64,000 nt of DNA. Origin: Megamerina dolium (taxonomy: Eukaryota; Arthropoda; Insecta; Diptera; Megamerinidae). Shown here in pieces: positions 1-11,839 of the stretch (position 1 is its first letter; every line of letters starts with the position of its first letter). The notes under the pieces were generated by a model that made no database searches, was not told the DNA's origin, and worked only from the letters and a program-made list of their open reading frames with translations. The translations under genes and the position numbers were made by a program. The stretch spans positions 24,518,557-24,582,556 of the forward strand of contig OY978527.1 of the NCBI GenBank assembly GCA_963854835.1, written 5' to 3'.

Positions 1-71
1 GTTTTCTGCAATAAAGAGATGAATTAAAATCGTTATAAATTTAAATTAATGAAACCTTCTTTCCATACCTT

Positions 72-1094
72 TCAGAGACAGATTTTCACCAACTTTTTAT
101 AGCGGATAACCCTCTCTTTTGTCTTTTGTACTATAAGTTGTTTGTTTAAATGACGAACTCGGAAAAAGACACGATGTTTGAAAAAACACCGCTTTACATC
201 AGAGGTTAAATCTAATAGGCACTGCTGTAGATTTTTGCAATGTGCTATTGCATACAAGTACATCCTATTAAATACCGCTTCGAGGCTCTTCTTTTTATTT
301 AAGAATTGTGGTGATGCTTCTTCAAAAAACCTTTCGATGACTGATCTACCAAAGAAAATGTAGTTTGGCTTTCCTCGTTGTATTCGTCAAGACCCTGTTT
401 TCGAATACCAACATCCTTTTCAAGGGCATCTTTATGCAAACTTCCCACATCGCTATCTAAATTAACAGTCATTATGTCCGAAATAATTTCGGCTTCTTTT
501 CGACGCCGTGTAACTAGGTATTTGAAATTATACCTAGACTGCACATATTCAGATAGTATTGTCAGTGATTTGTTAGTTAGTAGCACACCCTTCTGAAACT
601 GTTGCAAATTTCTCTTTCCTGGAATAACTCATTCATCCGGTTTAATATCTGTTGCTGACGCCGAATGTTAAGCCCAAACGGTTCCTGTTGAAGTGTTATT
701 TGCTTTATTTATAGAAATATATTAATGACATACATTAATGACAAACACCCTTTACATTTCCAGGATAGTTATTTATTTACAGAAGAGTTGAGGACGTCGA
801 AACTGTATTCACTAATTGAATGAGTTCTGCTGTCTTGAGTGACTTTACTGCGTTCATTCCCAAAGTGCAGTAGCGATGTATGGCTTAGCATTAGTATTTA
901 AAAGCAACTACGCTGCTAACTTTACTTTTTGCCTTCCTGAAAAGCGTATTTCCTGTTTCAAGGATATGATTCATTAGCAGCTTTAATAGGTGTGGCGAGT
1001 TAGCAAAAATGAATATTTTACAGTCTAAACTCATGGGGTTTGGGAACCAAGGTTGCTTTAAAAAATGCTCATGTGGCTTCAAAGGAGAATACAT
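72..1094 (-). pseudogene. P-superfamily transposase relic
   Basis: Broken minus-strand gene resembling the Drosophila P-element/THAP9 transposase. Three blocks lie in the expected order. At 1094-891 is a block with FANSPHLLKLLMNHIL, matching the P-element stretch that precedes the GTP-binding insertion. From about 690 to 299 is a block with ILNRMNELFQ followed by QFQKGVLLTNKSL, matching the second half of the RNase H-like fold. At 263-72 is a block ending in FFRVRHLNKQ and a lysine-rich tail, matching the P C-terminus. The THAP domain and first half of the catalytic domain are not visible, and the blocks lie in different frames with stops. No terminal inverted repeats were seen and the right edge is open. 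The family match rests on motif recall, not a search. Confidence 0.7.
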
Positions 1095-2015
1095 TTTTGA
1101 AATATTGACTCCCTACCTATTGTAAGCTTTGTTTTGATGTTCCCATGTCACACACGGTCGCTAGTACATGGAAGCTGACCAGTACGCTCTAAGTACGCAT
1201 ATTTTAAAAATTTATGATTTCTACATGTCATTTATCTTAATTTTTCTTACGTAACAACCTTTCGAATAGAGGACATAATGCACTGACTTTCTAGGAGCTC
1301 CATTTCTAACCCTTTATTTTTCTCAAGCAATAATTTGTTTAGCGCTTTAAATGCGGAAATCTCCATCTCCATTGTGATTTGTATCAAAGTGGAGCGGAGG
1401 AGATTTGTTATTGTAACACGGGAGGTATTAACATAAGGTGAATCAATGTAGCTTACTAGATCTGCGTATAATTATTGGTGTGCATAGTGTAATATTCAGC
1501 GGTCCCGAAAGTTCCACTATCATTTGCTGTCGTTATGTTCATGAATTTGCTACAAACATAGAAGTAAAATGTGTAATACTCACACCAATAATAGAATGGG
1601 AATTTAAATGGCCTTACTTTTCGTTAGAGCTCAAACCTAAAACTATGTATAGATGGGCACTCAGGGGTCTGTAAATACTTTGAATAAATATACACAATTA
1701 GTATTCCGATATACTTATATTTATTTTTTGATTTACACGTTAACGTTTCGTATGTTAATGCACTTAGCTTTACGTATACATAGGCACAATCGATAAGCAA
1801 ATAAATATTCACTAAATAAATTGATACAATATTTCGCACTTTTTATAATCGATACGATGAAATATATAAAAGGTAGGTTTAGAATTATTAAATATAAGAA
1901 CGGCGCGGAATGGCACGATCTCGCTGGAAAAATCTTGGACCGAATAGTGAGATGAAGATAACATCGGTCGATCATAACGCGAACCGCGAAAACCCAAAAA
2001 CATAAAAGGGGAATT
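1095..2015. other. AT-rich stretch, no recognised gene
   Basis: It holds only short frames that I cannot assign; the longest plus-strand one is at 1438-1674. The last 15 bases before 2031 are the left target-site duplication of the LOA element that follows. Confidence 0.5.
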
Positions 2016-2030
2016 TATGTGGAGAGTTGG
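2016..2030. repeat. Target-site duplication of LOA copy 1 (left)
   Basis: TATGTGGAGAGTTGG occurs here and again at 7072-7086, exactly bracketing LOA copy 1. A 15-bp direct duplication is what target-primed reverse transcription leaves, and it fixes both ends of the element. Confidence 0.9.
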
Positions 2031-2436
2031 TCGGCAAAATCCTCCACTGAACCCGCCTCGAGGGTGCCGACTGGAAATAGATACCACAGTTTAGCCTGTA
2101 CGATGTCAGGCGGTATCTAGCTAAGATAAGGGTAAGTTGGTGAGTGTTTGTTACTCTTCAATAGTACAGCATTCGGCAACATACTCTTATCATGGTCGGA
2201 GGTGAGGGGCTGGATTAAGGTGTTAAGCGATCCGTGCCGAAAATCAGCCTGGCTGGGGGCCCCTTTTTCAAATAGCCCAGTCGCTAACGTGAGCTTACGG
2301 ATACCTGGCGCCCTCCGTAATAATTAGCCTTACCTGCGTACTGCGAATCTCTGCGCAGGCGGACATTTATTTCTTCGCAACTCGTGGGAACAAGATTGAA
2401 TCTAAAAACCCAAAAACTGGATCTGGGGTTCCGGGG

Positions 2437-3893
2437 GTGTTAACGGGTGGAACAACGGACAATAAGGCTTCACCAGAGGCCGAGCTGTTAGCTGCACCAC
2501 TCGTTCCCACCTCTGGAACTCAGAACAAAATTCCTGCAATGGCGGACAGCACTGCCTCATGCGAAATAATGCTGATAGCCACGGCGGGAAAAGTAGTGGA
2601 GGGGGTGGCGGAAAATGAGGCTTCCATAGAAGCCGAGCTTTTAGCCAGCCCAAAATCAATAGCAGCATCTGTCGCAGTGGACGGAACGGGTCTCGGAAGA
2701 CCTAAGCCGGCGGCTGCGACGGTGTTGAATGAAGAGGACGGTGTCACCAGGTCGGCAGGGAAGCCGGTTTGGAGGCAGCGTAAAATATCTGGCCGAACAT
2801 CTGATGGTGTGGACGAAGACGCTCCTAGTGGAGCGGAATCGTTAGCTTTATCAGGTGTAAGCGAAGAGGACGGAGTCTCCAGAGCAGAGCGAATCCTGTT
2901 GAAGAAGCGTGAGAAGCAGAAGCGAAAGAGACAACGTAAAAAGGCCATGAAGTCGTCGGAGAAGACCATTGAGCAGCTTTCGGGTCAACTCATGGACAAC
3001 CGTCTCTTGAGAAGGTTGATAATTCTTCCACGCAGACACCAAAAGGGTCAAATGCTCGGAGAGATGGACGGCCAATTATAAAGGCCGTCAGTCGCTCCGA
3101 AAGGGGCTCGAGGCCCAAGCCTAACACGGGTAGAGTAGCTCTGGGAACGACGGGACAGGGAAATCCGACGTCGGGAGGTGATGAGCGGGGTGGACAATCT
3201 GGAAAGATTGTTAACCCAGCGGACTCACAGTCCTCGCATGCGGTACCTGGGCCGAGCGGTCTTGGCAGAGCGCCTAAACGTCGGGCTGAACAGGCAAAGG
3301 GCGAGCCCACCAGGGCGAGGAAGACTTACGCTCAAGTAGCGGAAGCTGACCTCGTTATGGGAGTCATGGACTTGTCACTAGAGGGGCTTCTGGAGGATAC
3401 TCATCTGAGTACCTTCAAGGTATCTTTGTTGGATGCCATGGAGTCCCTTGAAGACCATGTCAATGACATTTGATTTGTCGGCAGGGCAAGGGTGGAGAGC
3501 GGATTGATTGTACTAAGGTGCAAAAATCAGCTATCCAAGCAATGGCTGTGCAAGACAGTGGAGCACCTAACCGGTTTGTGGGAGGGTGCGAAGCTCAAAT
3601 GTGACAGCCTAACTGCCTTGTCGACAAAGAGGAAGATGGTGATTGTTGCTCATGGCAATGCTGTGGCCAGCGACATCATCCTCAGAAGGCTGCAGCGCCA
3701 GAACGTCTGTGTGAAGGACACTTCCAAATGGAGTGTTATCCGCACAGAAGGGTTTGGCGAGGCAGAAAGGGCAGGTGTTGTACTCACCGTGCTGTGTCCT
3801 AAGGAGGACGCGGAGGCCGTTAGGATCGCAGGGGGGAGACTCAACTGCGGTCTTGAACAGGCCGTCGTTAAATTCCAGAAAGATGCAGTATGA
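2437..3893 (+). pseudogene. LOA copy 1 ORF1 (Gag-like, DUF4780)
   Basis: Nucleic-acid-binding ORF1 product of the LINE, broken. The N-terminal part (2437-3081) is low-complexity and very basic near 2905-2965 (repeated KR-rich runs). It then shifts from one frame to another near 3010-3080 and continues to 3893 with an in-frame TGA at 3471-3473. The segment 3492-3893 carries LRRLQRQNV and later WSVIRTEG, resembling DUF4780, a domain often seen in ORF1 of insect LOA-type elements. The true start is not certain; the listed frame opens at a GTG. ORF1 ends at 3893 and overlaps the start of ORF2. Confidence 0.75.
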
Positions 3894-6800
3894 GGGGTGC
3901 GACGCGGCTCCTGGCGTGGGGCTAGTGGCAGATTCTGCAAGGAAGAAGCCATTAAGGCGGGAGGTGGTCCCGCGCCAGGAACCACTAAATGTGTGTCAAC
4001 TCAATATTCACCACAGCAAAGCAGCATCAGCAATGATGGTGCGGAGCTTCGATGAGGATGAGCTTGACATTGCACTAGTTCAGGAGCCCTGGATCCTTCA
4101 TGGAAGGATCAAAGGCCTATCTGCACAAAAGACCACTTTGTTTTATCCACAAACAGAGGGGAAGTTGAGGACATGCATTTTAGTTAGACATGGGATACGT
4201 GCGATCCTAATGTCTAACTTGTGCTCACCGGATCTCACTGTAGTGAGAATAGCTGACGGTGCGGGATCATTTATGATCGCATCAGCATACCTTCCATACG
4301 ATTCTCCAGATGAACCACCTTCGAGAGAGGTGGAAGCTCTAGTGAGATTCTGTGATGGTAAGAGGGTTGGTCTGATCTTCGGCTGCGATGCTAATGCGCA
4401 CAGTTCTGTGTGGGGCAGCAGCAATGAAAACTATAGAGGAGAATGTCTACTCGAATTTATAGAAAGATTTGGTCTACAAGTTGCCAATAGGGGAACAGAA
4501 CCGACCTTTGTCGACGCACGTCGTTGCGAGGTTATTGATGTTACTCTGACGTATGTCAAAATGTTGGATAGGATTTTGGATTGGAGGGTTGTGGATAGAC
4601 TAACCATGTCGGACCACAGGTCCATTCAGTTTGGGATTACGTCCGATAAAAGACATAGGAACGACTGTAGAATGGTAAGGATACCGAAACGAACTGATTG
4701 TACAAGGTACTGCGAAGTTCTTGAGGAATTATTGCCAAGGAGGTTTAAGAGACCTAGCTGTTGAGTATCAGGTGAGGGCTATCAGCTCAGCCATGATCAA
4801 AGCATTTGAAGCTTCATGTCCTCTGACGGTAGTGGACGAAGGAGATCCCACTCCATGGTGGAATGTGGAACTGGAATCCATGAAAAAGGAGACAAGTAAG
4901 GCTTTTAATCGTCACATGAGAGGGGACCCCAACGCATGGGACGACTACAAGTCAAAGAAACCGTAAAAGGAAAACGTGGAGGGAATTCTGCTCAAATATG
5001 CAAGATATGACCGATGTATGTAGATTACAGAGGATCATATCAAAGGACCCGGTGTCAAAGTTGGGATTAATTCGCAAAACGAAGGAGGGATATCTATGTC
5101 TACTTTTATGGATATAGAAGGTGCCTTCGATAAGATTGGTTTCGATAAGCTAAGGATGGCCCTTGCTACTCGTGAAGTCAGCCCAACCATTATAAGGTGG
5201 GTGGACAGCATGCTGAGGAAAAGGGCAATAAACTTTCAAAATGGGAGTTACAGACTCAGAGGTAGGGTAGTCAAAGGGTGTCCACAGGGGGGAGTATTAT
5301 CGCCCATCCTTTGGAACATCACGGTCGATTCCCTACTTCAGCTTCTGGACTCAAAAGGCATACACACCGTCGGGTATGCAGATGACATAGCGGTAACGGT
5401 GAGCGGTAAGTTCCTGGACACTATTTATGATACCATGAGAGGTGCACTCAAAATGGTTGAAGGATGGTGCACGGAACAAGGTCTCTCTGTAAATGCTAGT
5501 AAGTCGGAAACAGTACCCTTTACTAAAAGGAGGACTGAACTAACAATAGACCCTCTTAGGCTTTTTGGATCGAACATCAACGTATCCAAGGAAGTAAAGT
5601 ATCTAGGTGTCATCCTGGATAACAAGCTGACTTGGAATAGTCACGTCGATGACAAGATTCAGAAGGTCAAGCGGGTATTATTGCATCAGTGTAAGAGAGT
5701 GTTCGGTCTCATGTGGGGAATCACTCCCAGAGCAGCGCACTGGATCTACACAACGATGGTCAGACCCTTAATAACATATGCTGTTGTGGTCTGGTGGCCT
5801 AAGGTCACCCAAAAGACCGCGAAAAGCAAGTCAGATAGGGCACAAAGAATGGCTTGTATTGGGATTACCGGAGCTATCCGGACGACCCCAGTAGAAGCAT
5901 TGGAAGTCTTTCTCGGGCTGCTGCCGTTGGACTTGCATATTATGAAGTCAGCGGCATTAACAGCATTACGTCTGAAGACAACCAATAATTGGTATGGATT
6001 CGGCACAGAGAGGGGGCACAGGGGCATCCTGTCACTGCTATATAGCAGTGTAAAGGAGGCGCAGATGCCAATGGAGGGAATGGGTAGGCTGAAGATGACT
6101 GAAAAGTCACACAGAACACTCATTGAAGACGGCCTCACACATGATGTATGTGAGGAAAATGACATCAGTATTTTTACAGATGGTTCATTAATGGATGGCA
6201 GAGCGGGTGCTGGAATCTTCTCTAAAGAGTTGGGACTGGCATGCACTCTGAATCTGGGTCTAATGCATGCGCTAGACCATCTACTGGATGGAAAGGTGCA
6301 AGGTAAGAAAATCTTGCTAGCACTCGGTAACCAGGCGGTGGTCAGGCGGCTGCAACAACCTACGGTATCTTCTAAGTTGGCGCTCGAATGTGTTCAGAAA
6401 CTTAATGGGTGTGCTCGTAGTAATGCGATTACTCTTATGTGGGTGAAGGGACACATTGGTATAGAACAGAATGAAGCTGCAGACTCCTTGGCTAGACAAG
6501 GATCTGAAGCTGAATTTTATGGACCGGAACCAGTAGTTGCTCTCAGCAGCGGGACGGTGAAGGCAAAGGTCGAAGAGTGGATAAAGAAACTTCATCTCAC
6601 GAGATGGGAGAACTTATCTACTTGTAGACAGGCAAAGGCTTCGTTGAGGCTATCAAAGGGCAGTGAATCGGGGAGGGCTCTCAGTCTATGACGAATGACT
6701 CTAAGCTGGTTGACTGCATTAATAACTGGGCATGGCAATTTCAGGTACCACCTCAGCAAGATGGGTCTTGTTGATGGGGAGGATGCTGATATTTGCAGAT

Positions 6801-7003
6801 TATGCATGGAAGAGGCAGAGACAGCGGCGCACATAGTGTGCCAGAGTCCTGCATTGGCAAGCAGGAGGATGTCCACACTGGGTCGCCAATTTATTGATGA
6901 ACTCGAAATGTGGAACATACCCCACAAAGAGATGCTTGAAATAACGCGTGATGTTATTATGAGGAAGGAAGTAGAAGAATTCTGCAACCGAACAAATAAT
7001 TAA
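3883..7003 (+). pseudogene. LOA copy 1 ORF2 (EN-RT-RNase H), broken
   Basis: Polyprotein that would nick the target and copy the RNA. The endonuclease (3980-4650) shows NIHHSKAA, LVQEPW, GCDANAHSSVWG and SDHRSIQF. A frameshift lies near 4720-4740. Between about 4966 and 5096 the reverse transcriptase fingers are missing, so the frame jumps to palm motif A (FMDIEGAFDKIGF), then CPQGGVLSPILW and GYADDIAV. RNase H (about 6155-6520) keeps TDGSLMDG and the final D in EAADSLARQG, but the segment carrying the QAE glutamate is deleted and the usual SDSQ reads LGNQ. A TGA at 6689-6691 precedes the last part, which has the CCHC knuckle CRLCMEEAETAAHIVC. Confidence 0.88.
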
Positions 7004-7071
7004 CACACGATTTGAGGGACGTAAAGGGACCCATATAAGTGGTCTGATTCGGCTAACCCCTAAATTTATAA

Positions 7072-7086
7072 TATGTGGAGAGTTGG
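7072..7086. repeat. Target-site duplication of LOA copy 1 (right)
   Basis: Second copy of TATGTGGAGAGTTGG, pairing with 2016-2030. Confidence 0.9.
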
Positions 7087-7198
7087 GTTGCCATATGGTA
7101 AGTATGCAAGGTAAGGTAAGTAAAAATGGTAAGTATCATTAATTCATTTTATAAATACTATTTCATTATTTTTACTTCCTTCTTTCGGGGACTGACCA

Positions 7199-7453
7199 TA
7201 TTTAATATCGAAAATATTTGTCTTTGAACCGTACCCACCTGTCGGCAAGCAACTGCCAATTCTTGCGACAGTAACAACTTGCCATGAAAAAGCTTCTAAA
7301 AGAACTCTTTGACAAAGATCAGAAAAAGTGATGTCACAAGGGTTCTGCAGTTCGGAACCGGCTAAAATAAGTAGATCTTCTTCTAATACTGTCCAAAAAT
7401 TTAACACGCACAACAGTAATGGAAGAGAATCTCGGGCAATAAGCCCTTTGGGG

Positions 7454-7454
<1 letters not shown>
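7199..7454 (+). mobile_element. tRNA-derived SINE, 5'-truncated
   Basis: Matches the body and tail of the SINE family seen complete at 35863 and 36821. Shared pieces are the block from ATTTAATATCGA through GGTACCCACCTGTCGGCAAG, then CTTGCCATGAAAAAGCTTC, and the tail GCCCTTTGGGGCT. The tRNA-like head is missing. The 3' end runs directly into a pure (TA)n tract. Confidence 0.8.

Positions 7455-7530
<76 letters not shown>
7455..7530. repeat. (TA)n microsatellite at SINE tail
   Basis: About 38 perfect TA units directly after the SINE 3' end. Confidence 0.97.
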
Positions 7531-7531
<1 letters not shown>

Positions 7532-8236
7532 TTTGCGATGAAGAATTGCGATGAAGAATTCTCACAATCAATTAAATTTTCACTTTCTTTTGAACACTTT
7601 TTTAAATTTATCTAACAAGATTCACTTTGAAGAAATTCACGTTTGAAAAGAAATTAACGGATCATTATATATCTACGCATTATACATAAATATGCGTATA
7701 TATACATAGAATTCTTGAAGGAGTTTAAACTACCAGGAACAAACATGCTAGTCGTTACTTCTCAATTTATTAAAACTATTACGTAAAAACAAACAAAAAA
7801 ATTGTAATACGAAATAAAACTTTTATAAATTTTTGCATTCAATACTTTCTTTATATTTATTATAAGCCAGTGGCAACCCAGAAATGAAAAATCCAACAAC
7901 CATACAGATATTTTGTAAACAAAAAAACGGGAAGAAGAAGAAAGGCTGTCAGCTTGCTACTGAATGGATATCGCCACTCCCATTCTTTTTAGGCTGCAGC
8001 CATCTGCGGCTGCATTCATTAAAATTTCAATTCAGTATAAATTCTTTAGCATTTTCAATTCATGAATTGAAAACGAATAGAACTCATTCATTTTTATCAG
8101 CCTAAAGATTTCACACACTGAATGCTAGAAAAAAAAGATTGCAGCTTTTCAAAATTTAAATAAAAGAATTAAAAGTGAAAATGAGTTCACACTTTTACAG
8201 CTCTGATATATACATATATATGTATATATATATATA
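7531..8236. other. AT-rich stretch, no recognised gene
   Basis: Only short frames without recognisable motifs. A small imperfect TA/TACA tract lies at 8206-8236. Confidence 0.5.
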
Positions 8237-8713
8237 TCTTCTTTCTTTCTTTATGTGGCCATAACAACCGAATATCGATTTAGGCCGAAAATAACATGCT
8301 TCGCCAGCCATCTCTGTTCTTCGCTAGCTGGCGCCAGTTAGAAATTCCAAGCGCCGTCAGGTTCTCAAGTACTTGGTCTTTCCACCGGTGGTTTGGTCTT
8401 CCTCTTTTGCGTCGTCCTCCAGCGGGTTCCGAATATAACACCTTCTTAGCTGGAGCGTGTTCTTCCATTCGCTCGACATGACCTAGCCAGCGCAGCCGCT
8501 GGATTTTGATGCGCTTTACTTTATCAATATCGGCATACAGCTCGTACAGCTCATGGTTGTACCTTATTCGGTACTCGCCACCAACGCAAATAGGTCCAAA
8601 GATCTTGCGTAGGACTTTTCTCTCGAAAACTCCAAGTATTCGCTCATCCGAGGTGGAAATTGTCCAGGCTTCAGCGCCATATGTTAGGACAGGCATGATG
8701 AGAGACTTGTAGA

Positions 8714-8716
<3 letters not shown>
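8237..8716 (-). mobile_element. RTE-type LINE, 3' fragment
   Basis: Reverse-strand end of the same RTE family that is nearly complete at 40605-43985. The coding part (8716-8280) begins at [18 protein letters not shown], runs through [15 protein letters not shown] sequence and stops after MLFSA. The non-coding 3' end is very short and is followed by an (AAAG)n tail at 8252-8237, which fits RTE elements. The 5' side is lost exactly where a long (TA)n tract begins. Confidence 0.85.
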
Positions 8717-8791
<75 letters not shown>

Positions 8792-8813
8792 ATATATATA
8801 TATATATATATAA

Positions 8814-8885
<72 letters not shown>
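8717..8885. repeat. (TA)n microsatellite, compound
   Basis: About 170 bp of TA units with a few TACA, TATG and TAAATA interruptions. It replaces RTE sequence on its left and abuts composite unit L on its right. Confidence 0.95.
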
Positions 8886-8887
<2 letters not shown>

Positions 8888-9299
8888 TATTTGTTACTAT
8901 CACGGTACGTTTACCCGATGTCTGTCACAGGCATTAGGATTTATTTTCCGTTGGAGCAATTTCAGTTAACACACTTTACGTCTTTGGGCTGTTCTCTTGG
9001 CTAGTTTTTTGTCTACTTTTTCTTTGGCGCGTTACACGGCATCAGTTTTTATGTTGATAATGTTATCAGGCATTATGTATTGCCAATGATGACAGCATCT
9101 TGCCCATACAAATCAATAATTATGAGAGCAATTATCTTAATAAATAGTAATGAACTATCATGAACTGTCATCTTGCTAATCTGACAGCTAATTTCTATTA
9201 AAAATTTGTTGTGGCAACATCTTCAAATTGAAAACAAAGTTTTGGTCGGCGCCCATATTGATTGCTTGAGTTTTATGTCGGATTATTTAAAGCGTAAAA

Positions 9300-10003
9300 A
9301 TAGTGATCCGAGTCGCAGTTGGCAACACGGATCCATTTAACGTCCATCACATTGGAAGCATGCCTTTGGTCGATCATCACGTGATCAATTCGACTTTTAT
9401 GTCGTTGATCTGAAGAAACTTAATGGATGTAGAGATGCCGAAATCTGGTACTGCCAATTACCATGTTTCGTGAGGCGAAGTCAATCAGCCTCATTCCCTT
9501 ATCGGAAGTGTTCCTATGGTGGCTGAATTTTCCAACAGTTGGACCAAAGGAACCTTCATCGCCCACTCTGCCATTAAAGTCGCCAAGCACAATTTTGATA
9601 TCGTGGCGGGGGAAGTGTTTATAAACTTCTTCGAGATGATGAAAAAAGCTTGCTTTGGTCGAAACGTCCTTCAAACAAATCCACATTCGAGTTTGCGCCT
9701 CTCAGCATGGCAACTGTAAAATACATATATCACAAGATTCACTTTTAGAGCAGCCCTGTCCCATCCAACGCATTTCCTGAAGTGCGGTGATGTCAGCCTT
9801 GTAGCCACATGGAGGACCCCCATTGAAAAATGAAGGTGATATCATATAGCAAGCACAACTAGCTACATCATTACAGATTGAAGGTTCCATCACATAGCGC
9901 CCAGAACGAACTACAAGACAAGAATTGCGATGGACCCACACGGTTGAGGTAGTTAGACACGTTAGCTTCCGAAAACACGACCGACCACCAGAACAATTAT
10001 CTT
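9300..10003 (-). pseudogene. RTE 5' leader and endonuclease fragment in unit L
   Basis: Homologous to 42840-43985. It carries ADITALQEMRW and then, after an internal deletion, HDIKIVLGDFNGRVG and MRLIDFA, which are endonuclease motifs, with stops between them. It ends at a sequence that also marks the 5' edge of the complete RTE element. Confidence 0.8.
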
Positions 10004-10499
10004 GAAAAAAAAAAACAGTTCGCTGTGGCAACAACTGCAAATTGAACGCATAGTTTTGGTTGGCGCCCATTTTGATTGCTTGAGTTTTATGTCGGATTAT
10101 TAAAAGCATAAAAATAGTTCAAATAACAAACATAAAAGAAAGAAAATGGGTTTTTTCTTTTTTCGCCTCTCTGCATTTTTGATTTTTTGTTGTTGTTTTG
10201 TTTTTAGCTCTTCAATGCCGCGAACATACTTGCTTGACTCTATCTCTCAAATGCTTTTATCCAGATAGAAAAAGGCTCACAAATAAATATTACCATTGGT
10301 CAAACTTATATTTAGCACTCCAAATGACAGGTGGTGCATGTGTGAGCACATGCGTTTTGAAGCTTCAACCTTCCTCTACTAACTGTCAAAATTTCATGGC
10401 ATTTGGTTGACATTTAATGTTTATTGACATTAATTTTACAAAACACGTGTTCGTTTGATGTTGAAATTTTAACATGAAATTTAACACACAGCACGCATT

Positions 10500-10765
10500 G
10501 TTCGTCAATTTTTGTCTCGGAATCAGGTCTGTGTGTTTAATCACCCGCCGTACTCACCTGATTTGGCATTTGGATGCGACTTCTTTTGTCCCCAAAACTG
10601 AAATTGAAATTGAAAGGATGCTTTTTTGATGACATTCAGACCATACAACGGGCTTCGACGAGGGCACTGGAGGCAATTCCGAAAAATGAGCTGGAACACG
10701 CGTTTAGATCACTATTAAATCGATGTAACAAGTGTATTGAATCAGCAGGAGAATATTTCGAATAA
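10500..10765 (+). pseudogene. Mariner transposase C-terminal fragment in unit L
   Basis: Reading with frame breaks gives HPPYSPDLA, then KLKLKLKGCFFDD, and a terminal CIESAGEYFE before a stop at 10763-10765. This is the typical end of mariner transposases, with the PYSPDLAP-like motif around the third catalytic residue. Some 75 bp further on, the arm ends at a sequence that could be a mariner terminal repeat next to TA. Confidence 0.7.
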
Positions 10766-10842
10766 ATATACCTAAAAATTAGCAGATATCGTGTTTTAAT
10801 TGTGTTTTCTAGAGGCAGTCTTAATACATAATTGTCGCACCT

Positions 10843-10844
<2 letters not shown>

Positions 10845-10928
<84 letters not shown>
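10845..10928. repeat. (TA)n microsatellite between unit L and RTE
   Basis: Pure TA run; the RTE fragment resumes in mid-gene directly after it. Confidence 0.96.
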
Positions 10929-10931
<3 letters not shown>

Positions 10932-11839
10932 GAAAAACAGATCGAAACACACCACCTATTTGTTGATTGCAAAGCCGCTTTCGACAGTCCGGTAAGGGAT
11001 TACCTCTACGCAACAATATCTGAGTTCGGTATTTCTGCAAAGCTCATTCGACTTTGTAGAATGACACTGCATAACTCCCGTTGTGCAGTGAAAATTGGGA
11101 AGGACCTCTCTGCAGCGTTTAATACCGAACGGGGTTTCAGACAAGGTGATTCGTTATCGTGCGACTTCTTCAATCTTATTATGGAGAAAATAATACGAGC
11201 TGCTGATCTACGAAATAATGGCACTATGTTCAACAAAAGTGTCATGCTGTTAGCGTATGCCGACGATATTGACATAATCGGCATGAACACGCGAGCAGTC
11301 AGTGCAGCATTCTCAGAGTTGGAAAGAGAGTCACGTCGGATGGGTCTCACGGTGAATGAGGGCAAGACGAAGTATCCAGTGTCAACAAACAAAGAGTCCC
11401 GGCGTCTTGGACAGCACGTCACTGTTGACAACTACGCTTTTGAAGTAGTAAGGGACTTTGACTATCTTGGAACCAGCATTAACAGCAGTAATAACGTCAG
11501 CTTGGAGATCATGCGTAGGATAACTCTTGCTAACAGGTGTTACTTTGGGCTGAGTAAGCAATTGAGAAGTCGAGCCCTCTCCCGAAGAACGAAAACTACA
11601 CTCTACAAGTCTCGCATCATGCTTGTCCTAACATATGGCGCTGAATTCTGGACAATTTCCACCTCGGATGAGCGAATGCTTGGGGTTTTCGGGAGAAAAG
11701 TCCTACGCAGGATATTTGGACCTATTTGCGTTTTTGGCGAGTACCGAATAAGGTACAACCATGAGCTGTACGAGCTGTATGCCGATATTGATAAAGTAAA
11801 GCGCATCAAAATCCAGCGGCTGCGCTGGCTAGGTCACGT
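10929..11839 (+). pseudogene. RTE reverse transcriptase fragment (spacer of inverted units)
   Basis: Middle part of an RTE reverse transcriptase, open over its whole length. It starts inside palm motif A (HHLFVDCKAAFDSPV), continues through RGFRQGDSLSCDFFNLIMEK (motif B) and LAYADDIDIIG (motif C), and ends at LRWLGHV, where unit R begins. It is the same family as 40605-43985, with a few substitutions. The left end is truncated at (TA)n. The last 72 bases are repeated on the far side of unit R. Confidence 0.88.
11768..11839 (+). repeat. 72-bp direct duplication of RTE (left copy)
   Basis: Begins GTACGAGCTGTATGCCG and ends GGTCACGT. The same 72 bases stand at 13754-13825 immediately after unit R, so unit R sits between two copies of the sequence it interrupts. 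Confidence 0.9.

Larger units (their letters stand above)
2031..7071 (+). mobile_element. LOA-clade non-LTR retrotransposon, copy 1
   Basis: A 5,041-bp element bounded by a 15-bp target duplication. It has a GC-richer 5' leader (2031-2430), an ORF1 with a DUF4780-like region, and an ORF2 with endonuclease, reverse transcriptase, RNase H and a terminal CCHC zinc knuckle. An RNase H domain in an endonuclease-type LINE points to the I/LOA group, and the endonuclease start NVCQLNIHHSKAA is of the Lian/Bilbo type (established family features). The element is dead: ORF1 is frameshifted and has a stop, ORF2 has a frameshift, has lost the reverse transcriptase fingers and has a decayed RNase H. The tail is a short A/T-rich end (AATTTATAA), not a long poly(A). 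Confidence 0.88.
8896..10840 (-). repeat. Composite inverted unit, left arm (unit L)
   Basis: The reverse complement of 11838-13753 over its whole length, with only scattered changes (for example one base near 9493 and an 11-bp difference near 10622). It contains a fragment of RTE 5' leader and endonuclease (minus strand), a repeated block of about 95 bp on both sides of that fragment, an unassigned AT-rich part (10110-10490) and the C-terminal end of a mariner transposase (plus strand). The outer edge reads ACTATCACGGTAC and the inner edge reads GTCGCAC. Confidence 0.9.
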
